Below, piece after piece: positions 57,653 to 64,000 of a DNA stretch of 64,000 bases. The stretch covers positions 310,001-374,000 of the forward strand of contig NZ_CP138214.1 of NCBI RefSeq assembly GCF_034043515.1, in the 5' to 3' direction. The notes beneath the pieces were generated by a model, which was given only the letters and a program-made list of their open reading frames with translations, made no database searches and was not told where the DNA came from. The translations under genes and the position numbers were made by a program. The DNA comes from Pseudomonas sp. MUP55 (GTDB taxonomy: Bacteria > Pseudomonadota > Gammaproteobacteria > Pseudomonadales > Pseudomonadaceae). Each line of letters starts with the position of its first letter. Position 1 is the first letter of the stretch.

Positions 57653-58714
57653 CTACAGGCGAGAGGCCGCTTCCAGGTCCATCAACCCGCGGCCATAGGC
57701 TTCGCTGTTGGCGTAGATGCCTGTTCGATTCGCTGTACTGAGCAGGCGCTCTCGGATTTGTTGCGGCGTCATTTCCGGAAAGCGGCTTTGCAAGGCCGCC
57801 AGGGCGCCACTGACCAAGGCGGCGGCTGGCGAGGTGCCAGCGGTTGGTCCGTAGCTGCTGTCCTTGCTGGTGGTCAGTAGCCCCGCACTACCGTCGCCCC
57901 CTGGCACCGCGATGCACCAGCGCGCCGCCAGACCGCAATAGTTGGATTTGAGATTGATGGCCGTGCCGTCGTTCTTGAGTGCCATGACGGCTATCCAGCC
58001 CTTCTCAAGTTCGGGCACCAATGCAGGCAGGCCAGGCTCGGCCAGCGGCTCACGCTTGACCTCGTTGCCCGTTGAGAAAACAAACACGGCGCCTTCGGCC
58101 ACCAGTTTTTTCGCCATAGACAGCGACTCACCCATAAGGCGCTCATAGACAGGGACCTCGTTGGTGTTGGCTTCGATGGGATTCGCCCATGAGTTGCTGA
58201 AAATACGTGCGCCCTTGGTGTAGGCAAGGTCCCAGGCCTGGGCTATTTCACTGTCAAAATAGAACGGCTCCCTGTCATCACCGAAGCGCATGGGTATCAG
58301 CTGGGCGTTGAAAGCAATGCCATGGATCCCCTGGTCATTCTTGTTTGCGGCGAGAATACCGGCCATCTGGGTGCCGTGGCCTTTGACATCGATGACGCCA
58401 GGCTGGTGTCGCACGAAGTCATAGCCCGGGTCATAGATGCGCCCGTAGAACTCGGGCAACTCAAGGTTGAGGCCTGAGTCGATCAGTGCAACCCGCACAC
58501 CCTGGCCGGTGCCGCCCCGTGCATAGAGGGAGGATGCCTTGACGATAGGCAGGGCTTTTTGCGCAAAGTATTCGGGGGATTCAAAGCGACGAGTGTCCGG
58601 TTCGGCAGGCATTGGGGTGGGAGTGGACATGCAGCCCAGCAGCAACATGGGCAGTGTGAGCAAAATGAGGTGGTGCAGTGAGAGCAGCGGCTTGGTGGGG
58701 TGGAATACTGGCAT
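57653..58714 (-). CDS. Subtilisin-like (S8) serine protease lipoprotein
   Basis: A 353-residue S8 protease with a lipobox LLLGC (Cys28). Catalytic triad: Asp in VRVALIDSGLNLELPEF, His in DVKGHGTQMAGILAA, Ser in TAGTSPAAALVSGAL. There is no clear propeptide and no autotransporter or export domain, so it is likely membrane-anchored. ATG 58714 follows AAGGAG. Targets unknown. Confidence 0.87.
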   Translation of the reverse strand: MPVFHPTKPLLSLHHLILLTLPMLLLGCMSTPTPMPAEPDTRRFESPEYFAQKALPIVKASSLYARGGTGQGVRVALIDSGLNLELPEFYGRIYDPGYDFVRHQPGVIDVKGHGTQMAGILAANKNDQGIHGIAFNAQLIPMRFGDDREPFYFDSEIAQAWDLAYTKGARIFSNSWANPIEANTNEVPVYERLMGESLSMAKKLVAEGAVFVFSTGNEVKREPLAEPGLPALVPELEKGWIAVMALKNDGTAINLKSNYCGLAARWCIAVPGGDGSAGLLTTSKDSSYGPTAGTSPAAALVSGALAALQSRFPEMTPQQIRERLLSTANRTGIYANSEAYGRGLMDLEAASRL

Positions 58715-58877
58715 TCTCGACTCCTTGTCGGGGCAGGTGATCAAGCGTGCTACTGTCTGCGTTTTTGCGCGGGCTTGCTGGTTTTCTCTGTATCAGTTTG
58801 TAGCGTTTATCCCTGACCTATTTTCGATCGCTGATCTATGTTTTTGATTCTTTCAGCGGTCAACGGAGTGACAGCCT

Positions 58878-60815
58878 ATGCACGACACCCTCCAGCAGGT
58901 CTTTGGTTATCCACAGTTTCGTTTGGGCCAGGAAGAGACGGTCAGCGCCGTGTTGGCCGGACGTTCGGCGGCCGCTATTTTCCCCACCGGGTCGGGCAAG
59001 TCTCTGTGCTATCAACTGTCCGCCGTACTGCTGCCACACCTGACGCTGGTGGTGTCGCCGCTGTTGGCGCTGATGCAGGACCAGTTGGGTTTTCTGCAGC
59101 GCCACGGCATCTGCGCGGGCAGCATCGATTCGGCGCAGAGCCGCGAGGACGCCAACGACGTGATGGCGCGCGCGCGTTCAGGCGAGCTGAAAATCCTGAT
59201 GATTTCCGTGGAACGTTTGAAAAACGAGCGGTTTCGCAACTTCCTGCAAAGTGTGCAGATCTCGCTGCTGGTGGTGGATGAGGCGCACTGCATTTCCGAA
59301 TGGGGCCACAACTTCCGTCCGGATTATTTGAAGCTGCCCGATTACCAGCGCCAGTTCAATATCCCACAAGCGCTGCTGCTGACGGCGACGGCCACCCCCA
59401 AAGTGATCGCCGATATGCAGGCCAAGTTCGCCATTGCGCCGCAGGATGTGATTACCACGGGTTTCTACCGTCCCAACCTCAACTTGCTGGTGGAGCCGGT
59501 AAGCGGCGCGGATAAACGCCGTCGTCTGGTGCAGTGGATGAACGAGCGCGCCAACCAGCCGAGTATCGTCTACGTCACCCTGCAAAAAACCGCCGAACAG
59601 ATCGCCGAGCACCTGAACCGTAACGGCATCCAGGCCGAGGCGTATCACGCCGGCTTGCCCCACGACAAACGCGAGGGCATTCAGCAACGTTTCATGGGCG
59701 GGCGCTCCAATTGCATTGTCGCCACCATCGCGTTCGGCATGGGCATCGACAAAAGTGATATCCGTAACGTGGTGCACTTCGACCTGCCCAAATCCATCGA
59801 AAACTACAGCCAGGAAATCGGCCGCGCCGGTCGTGACGGGCAGCCTTCCGACTGCCTGGTACTGGCTAATCGTGACAGTCTCAACGTGCTGGAGAACTTC
59901 GTATACGGCGATACGCCAGAGCAGGAGGGCATTCGCCGCGTGCTGGAAGAGTTGCAGGCGGCACGAGGCGAGGGGCAGTGGGAGTTCCTCCTGAGGTCGC
60001 TGTCGGACCACAGCAACATCCGTGAGTTGCCGCTCAAGACGCTGCTGGTGCAACTGGAGCTCAAGGGCGTGATTGCGCCGCGCTACGCGTTTTATGCCGA
60101 GTACCGCTTCAAGTACCTGATCGAACCCGATGGCTTGCTGGCACGATTTTCAGGCGAGCGGCAACAGTTTGTCGCGGCGATCATTCAGGTATGCAAGCGC
60201 GCAAAAACCTGGGCAACCGTGGATTTTGATGCGCTCTACCTGCAGCACAACGCCGAGCGCAATCGTGTGGTAAAGGCGTTGGATTACTTCCAGGAGCAGG
60301 GCCTGATCGAATTGGAAAGCAAGCAGATGACCGAGGTCTACAGCTTGCTGAACACCGATTTCGACCCTCAGGTGTTGAGCGCCGAGTTATACACAGGCTT
60401 CAAGCAGCACGAGATGACGGAAGTGGCGCGGATTCACGCCATGCTTGACCTGTTCGCCACCGAGCAATGCCTGGGGCAGCGCCTGGCACTCTATTTCGGC
60501 GATGAAAATGCGCCCGTGCGTTGCGGGCATTGCTCGGTGTGTCACGGGCACGTTGCGCATCTACCCGCGCCGCCGAGTTTGCCGCCGCTTGTGGATAAAA
60601 ACTTCATGGGACTGTGCGGTGATTTTATCCACAGGCATCATGAGCACACCGGCCATTTGCCGGGGGCTGAACGGCTGACGCGCTTTCTGGGTGGTATCAG
60701 CGTGCCGTTGTTCACCAAGCTCAAAGCGCGGGGCATTCCCGGTTTCGCTGCGCTGGAGGATTACCCCTACGCCGAGGTTCGTGAGTGGGCCGAAACCCAT
60801 TTGAACAGTTTGTAA
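58878..60815 (+). CDS. RecQ-family DNA helicase, short paralogue
   Basis: A 645-residue SF2 helicase. Motif 0 FGYPQFRLGQEE, Walker A FPTGSGKSLC, VVDEAHCISEWGHNFRPDY (DEAH), LLTATATPKV, GMGIDKSDIRNVVHFDLP and QEIGRAGRDG are present. The zinc region (CGHCSVCHGH) follows, with no HRDC domain. It is a RecQ-like paralogue rather than the full-length RecQ. The role is DNA repair; details are not established. Confidence 0.9.
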   Translation: MHDTLQQVFGYPQFRLGQEETVSAVLAGRSAAAIFPTGSGKSLCYQLSAVLLPHLTLVVSPLLALMQDQLGFLQRHGICAGSIDSAQSREDANDVMARARSGELKILMISVERLKNERFRNFLQSVQISLLVVDEAHCISEWGHNFRPDYLKLPDYQRQFNIPQALLLTATATPKVIADMQAKFAIAPQDVITTGFYRPNLNLLVEPVSGADKRRRLVQWMNERANQPSIVYVTLQKTAEQIAEHLNRNGIQAEAYHAGLPHDKREGIQQRFMGGRSNCIVATIAFGMGIDKSDIRNVVHFDLPKSIENYSQEIGRAGRDGQPSDCLVLANRDSLNVLENFVYGDTPEQEGIRRVLEELQAARGEGQWEFLLRSLSDHSNIRELPLKTLLVQLELKGVIAPRYAFYAEYRFKYLIEPDGLLARFSGERQQFVAAIIQVCKRAKTWATVDFDALYLQHNAERNRVVKALDYFQEQGLIELESKQMTEVYSLLNTDFDPQVLSAELYTGFKQHEMTEVARIHAMLDLFATEQCLGQRLALYFGDENAPVRCGHCSVCHGHVAHLPAPPSLPPLVDKNFMGLCGDFIHRHHEHTGHLPGAERLTRFLGGISVPLFTKLKARGIPGFAALEDYPYAEVREWAETHLNSL

Positions 60816-60836
60816 ATTCTTTTACGCGAGGTACCC

Positions 60837-61268
60837 ATGCCTGACTCAGTGCCACAACGTGCCGATTATGCTCACTTCCAGACGATCATTACGCGCTGGC
60901 ACGACAATGATGTGTACGGCCATGTGAATAACGTCACCTATTACAGCTTTTTCGACACGGCGGTGAATACCTACCTGATCGAACAGGGCGGGTTGGATAT
61001 TCATGACGGTGCCGTGGTCGGGTTTGTGGTGAGTTCGGCCTGCGATTACTTCGCATCGATTGCCTTTCCCGAGCGTATCGAAATCGGCTTGCGGGTGGGC
61101 AAGTTGGGCAACAGTTCGGTGCAGTATGAGCTGGCAGTGTTCAAGGCCGGGGAGGAGGAGGCCTGTGCGGCGGGGCGCTTTGTGCATGTGTTTGTGGACA
61201 GAGGGTCGAACCAGCCGGTGCCGATTCCGGGGCAGCTTCGCGAAGCGTTGCAGCGGTTGGTGATTTGA
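60837..61268 (+). CDS. 4HBT-type acyl-CoA thioesterase
   Basis: A 143-residue hotdog enzyme with the catalytic Asp in [20 protein letters not shown]. It lies 21 bases after the helicase gene in the same direction, so possibly the same transcript. Substrate unknown. A REPIN follows at 61298. Confidence 0.88.
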   Translation: MPDSVPQRADYAHFQTIITRWHDNDVYGHVNNVTYYSFFDTAVNTYLIEQGGLDIHDGAVVGFVVSSACDYFASIAFPERIEIGLRVGKLGNSSVQYELAVFKAGEEEACAAGRFVHVFVDRGSNQPVPIPGQLREALQRLVI

Positions 61269-61297
61269 CTCGCACTTGAGAAGCAGCAGCCAAGTAA

Positions 61298-61394
61298 CCT
61301 GTGGCGAGGGAGCTTGCTCCCGTAGGACTGCTCAGCAGTCCCATCGTTTGGGGCCGCGTCGCGGCCCTACGGGAGCAAGCTCCCTCGCCACAGG
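61298..61394. repeat. REPIN, GAGGGAGCTTGCTCCC type
   Basis: CCTGTGGCGAGGGAGCTTGC with its complement ending at 61394, and inner palindromes CGCGTCGCGG and ACTGCTCAGCAGT. It resembles 13987-14083. Confidence 0.92.
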
Positions 61395-61471
61395 TACAGT
61401 GTTCGTTCTTAACTGACTGGCATTATGACCAGCCTGGCTAGCACATTGCTGTATTCGCCAGCTCGCGTATA

Positions 61472-61954
61472 TCAGTCACGGTAACGATGCTTGTTCTTGC
61501 GATGCCCATAGGCATGACCGCGGCCTGGGTGACCATCGCGGTAGTAGCGACGGTCATCACGGTCACGCCCACGATAACGACGGTCATCGTCATCGCTCTT
61601 GTTGCCCATGTAGTTGCCCAGTGCGCCACCTGCACCACCGCCGGCCGCTGAGCCGATCAGTGCGCCAGTGCTGCCGCCGACACTGCGGCCTACGACGTTG
61701 CCGCCGGCTGCGCCCAGTGCGCCGCCAATGGCGGCTTCGCCACGGCTGCGCTTGTCGGCGCCGACCGCACTGCCGCCCGCGCCACCCAGCGCTGCGCCGA
61801 TGGTCGAACCGGTGTTGCCGCCCAACTGCTGGCCGACAACCGAGCCTAGAACCCCGCCCAATGCGCCGCCCACACCGGCTTCGGTGGTGCCACCGGCCAT
61901 GGCTGCGCCACTGACCAGGCCTAGGGACAACAAGAGAATCGAGGAGAACTTCAT
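61472..61954 (-). CDS. Glycine-zipper envelope protein
   Basis: A 160-residue protein with a signal peptide (SGAAMAGG), a Gly/Ala-rich stretch of glycine-zipper repeats (GGVLGSVVGQQLGGNTGS onward) and a charged C-terminal tail rich in Arg, Asp, Tyr and His. Such proteins sit in or across the envelope. Function unknown. Confidence 0.78.
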   Translation of the reverse strand: MKFSSILLLSLGLVSGAAMAGGTTEAGVGGALGGVLGSVVGQQLGGNTGSTIGAALGGAGGSAVGADKRSRGEAAIGGALGAAGGNVVGRSVGGSTGALIGSAAGGGAGGALGNYMGNKSDDDDRRYRGRDRDDRRYYRDGHPGRGHAYGHRKNKHRYRD

Positions 61955-62049
61955 TCAGGGAAACCTCAAGGGGATGACGGCGCGATCCTGAGGTTGTATC
62001 GAGGCGCTGACAATCGAAATCCGACCGGCGGCAGGGGTTGTATACAATT

Positions 62050-62145
62050 TGCTAAGTTGCTGTTTTGTATAGGGAACTTAAGCTGTTTTTACGAGTCTTT
62101 AGCTACTTCGGAACGGCCGCTTTTGTAAAAAAGCGGCCTTTTTTT
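62050..62145 (+). ncRNA. Candidate small RNA ending in a strong terminator
   Basis: A perfect 10-bp stem (GGCCGCTTTT/AAAAGCGGCC, 62115-62138) followed by seven T reads on the plus strand, but no plus-strand gene lies upstream and both flanking genes are on the minus strand. A TTGTATACAAT stretch precedes it (62038-62048). The transcript start is uncertain. Confidence 0.4.
62115..62145 (+). terminator. Strong orphan factor-independent terminator
   Basis: Ten paired bases and a TTTTTTT tail on the plus strand; see the candidate RNA 62050-62145. Confidence 0.85.
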
Positions 62146-62181
62146 GTGCCTGTAAAATGTGTAGCGGTAATGCGGGCCTCT

Positions 62182-62232
62182 TCGCGGGCAAGCCCGCTCC
62201 CACATTTTAAATGCCTTTCAAATGTGGGAGCC
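62182..62232. repeat. Two degenerate REP fragments
   Basis: CGCGGGCAAGCCCGCTCCCA (62182-62201) and GTGGGAGCC (62224-62232), the closer match being to a GCGGGCTTGCCCGC-type REP. Confidence 0.7.
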
Positions 62233-62255
62233 GCGGCCGTTCAAACAGACATAAG

Positions 62256-64000
62256 TCAGGCCGAGCGCGCCATGATCAACCCATTGTCACTCGCCGCTTC
62301 CAAACGAATCGCGACGAACTTCGACGTCGGCGTATGGCTACCGTCGCCAGTGCTTTCCAGGGGCACCAGGGGGTTCACTTCCGGATAGTAGGCCGCCGCC
62401 TGCCCAGCCGGAATATCGAACGCCAGCAGAGTGAAGCCTTTGACGCGCCGCTCACGCCCGTCTTCCCACAGCGACACAATGTCCGCCTTCTGCCCCGGCT
62501 TGAAGCCCAGGCGGATGATGTCGGCTTCATTGACGAACAGCACGTCCCGTTGCCCTTTGACTCCGCGATAGCGGTCGTCCAGGCCGTAGATCGTGGTGTT
62601 GTACTGATCGTGGGAACGCATCGACTGCATGATCAGGTCCGGCACACGGCCTGTGGCGTGTGTGCGTTCATGGATCAGGTCTTTGGGCAGCACGTTCGCA
62701 CGGAAGTTGGCGCGGCCCGATGGGGTGTTCCAGCGGCGCGCACCGGCGGAGTTGCCTAGATAGAAGCCGCCGGGGTGTTTGATCTTCTCGTTGAAGTCCT
62801 TGAAGCCAGGAATGGTGTCGGCAATCAGGTCGCGGATGCGTCCGTAGTCGGCGATCAACCAGTTCCAGTCCACGGGTTTGCTGCCCAGGGTCGCCGCGGC
62901 AATGCCCGCAAGGATCGCAGGCTCGGATTTCATCAGCGACGACAGCGGTTGCAGTTGGCCGTTGGAGCCGTGGACCATGCTGAAGGAGTCTTCCACCGTT
63001 ACCGCTTGCGGGCCTTCGGCCTGGATATCGATGTCGGTGCGCCCCAGGCACGGCAGGATCAGTGCATCTTTACCGTGCATCAGGTGGCTGCGGTTGAGCT
63101 TGGTGCTGATCTGCACGGTCAGGTCGCAGTTACGCAACGCTTCGAAGGTGCGGGTACTGTCCGGCGTGGCTTGGGCGAAGTTGCCGCCCAGGCCGATAAA
63201 TACCTTGGAGCGGCCTTCGAGCATGGCGTGGATGGCTTCGACCACGTTGTGCCCGTTAGTACGCGGCACCTGGAATTGGAAGCGGCGCTCCAATGAGTCG
63301 AGGAACGCCACCGGTGGGCGTTCGTTGATGCCCATGGTGCGGTCGCCCTGCACGTTGCTGTGGCCGCGCACCGGGCACAGGCCGGCACCTGGGCGGCCGA
63401 TATTGCCGCGCAGCAGCATCAGGTTGGCGATTTCCTGGATGGTCGGCACCGAGTGACGGTGTTGGGTGATGCCCATCGCCCAGCACATGATCACGTTCTT
63501 GCCTTTGGCATACATGCGCGCGGCTTGCTCGATCTCCACCAGCGTCAGGCCGGACTGCTCGACGATTTCGTCCCACGAGGTGTCGTCGATCTGGCCCAGA
63601 TAGTCCAGTACGTTAACGGTGTGCTCGTTGAGGAAAGCGTGATCGAACACGGCTTCCTTACCCTCGGCCAGGGCTTGACGTTCCCAGAGCAGCAGGAACT
63701 TGGCCATGCCGCGCAGGATGGCCATGTCGCCGCCCAGTGCCGGGCGAAAGTACGCAGTGTTGGTTGGCTTGTCGCCGTTGGTGAGCATTTCCAGCGGATG
63801 TTGCGGGTGCTGGAAGCGTTCCAGGCCGCGCTCTTTCAGGGGGTTGATACACACCACCTGAGCGCCGCGCTTCACCGCTTCGCGCAGTGGCTCGAGCATG
63901 CGCGGGTGGTTGGTGCCGGGGTTCTGGCCCCAGACGAAAATCGCGTCGGCATGTTCGAAGTCATCAAAGGTCACGGTGCCTTTGCCCACGCCCACACTCT
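62256..64000 (-). CDS. FdhF/YdeP-family molybdopterin oxidoreductase (3' part)
   Basis: The last ~580 residues of a molybdopterin-dependent oxidoreductase; the N-terminus lies outside the window. Family features are IFVWGQNPGTNHPRML, VIMCWAMGITQHRHSVPTIQ, GNIGRPGAGLCPVRGHSNVQ, GLGGNFAQATPDS and MRSHDQYNTTIYGLDDRYRG. The C-terminal domain binds the cofactor (VNEADIIRLGFKPGQKADIV). YdeP-type members are linked to acid resistance; the electron partner is unknown. The start codon is not in the window. Confidence 0.88.
   Translation of the reverse strand, partial: SVGVGKGTVTFDDFEHADAIFVWGQNPGTNHPRMLEPLREAVKRGAQVVCINPLKERGLERFQHPQHPLEMLTNGDKPTNTAYFRPALGGDMAILRGMAKFLLLWERQALAEGKEAVFDHAFLNEHTVNVLDYLGQIDDTSWDEIVEQSGLTLVEIEQAARMYAKGKNVIMCWAMGITQHRHSVPTIQEIANLMLLRGNIGRPGAGLCPVRGHSNVQGDRTMGINERPPVAFLDSLERRFQFQVPRTNGHNVVEAIHAMLEGRSKVFIGLGGNFAQATPDSTRTFEALRNCDLTVQISTKLNRSHLMHGKDALILPCLGRTDIDIQAEGPQAVTVEDSFSMVHGSNGQLQPLSSLMKSEPAILAGIAAATLGSKPVDWNWLIADYGRIRDLIADTIPGFKDFNEKIKHPGGFYLGNSAGARRWNTPSGRANFRANVLPKDLIHERTHATGRVPDLIMQSMRSHDQYNTTIYGLDDRYRGVKGQRDVLFVNEADIIRLGFKPGQKADIVSLWEDGRERRVKGFTLLAFDIPAGQAAAYYPEVNPLVPLESTGDGSHTPTSKFVAIRLEAASDNGLIMARSA

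Overview
The window comes from a fluorescent Pseudomonas chromosome, most likely the P. fluorescens group. The evidence is high GC with dense coding, a rimA-rimB-rimK operon, a two-adaptor TriABC-type efflux operon, and more than a dozen intergenic REP/REPIN palindromes. Their cores (GTGGGAGGGGGCTTGC and GAGGGAGCTTGCTCCC) are the types I recall being described as abundant in P. fluorescens SBW25. No rRNA or tRNA genes and no CRISPR array were seen.

Layout. 1-1.4 kb: the end of a tonB-exbB-exbD operon. 1.6-7.4 kb: a hydrolase, a SfnR-like sigma-54 regulator lacking part of its DNA-binding domain, an orphan MetQ-type binding protein, and a polar amino-acid ABC transporter with a lipoprotein receptor. 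7.5-17.2 kb: an AAA ATPase, triABC-like RND efflux, a large putative secreted glycoside hydrolase and a methyltransferase. 17.3-30.9 kb: a membrane protein, then metQNI, an FMN-type monooxygenase with two SfnB paralogues, tcyJLN, dcyD and a serine acetyltransferase. 31-34.5 kb: a BetT choline transporter behind a BetI-like operator and a short upstream ORF, then an aldo/keto reductase. 34.6-38.1 kb: tauABCD. 38.2-39.5 kb: an IS110-family insertion sequence inside a REPIN. 39.6-53 kb: core genes gshA, tex, ompR/envZ, rimABK, hslR, a PAP2 phosphatase, hslO and pckA. 53-56.3 kb: a small accessory patch with a frameshifted EamA transporter, two poorly known genes, and a yhfG-fic pair. 56.4-64 kb: a TPR/DUF2135-like protein, a subtilisin-like lipoprotein, a RecQ paralogue, a thioesterase, a glycine-zipper protein, a candidate small RNA and the 3' part of an FdhF/YdeP-type oxidoreductase.

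How the genes fit together. Between 2.3 and 41.2 kb most operons deal with reduced or organic sulfur: methionine uptake, sulfone or sulfonate oxidation, cystine uptake, D-cysteine breakdown, O-acetylserine synthesis, taurine import and oxidation, and glutathione synthesis. This is a sulfur-acquisition neighbourhood made of separate transcription units divided by REPINs.

The strongest unusual signal is in the IS110 element. The non-coding region upstream of its transposase can fold into two stem-loops. These contain four short segments that match, in the expected order and up to a CT core, both sides of the REP target and both ends of the element. This fits a bridge RNA that directs the element into REP sequences.
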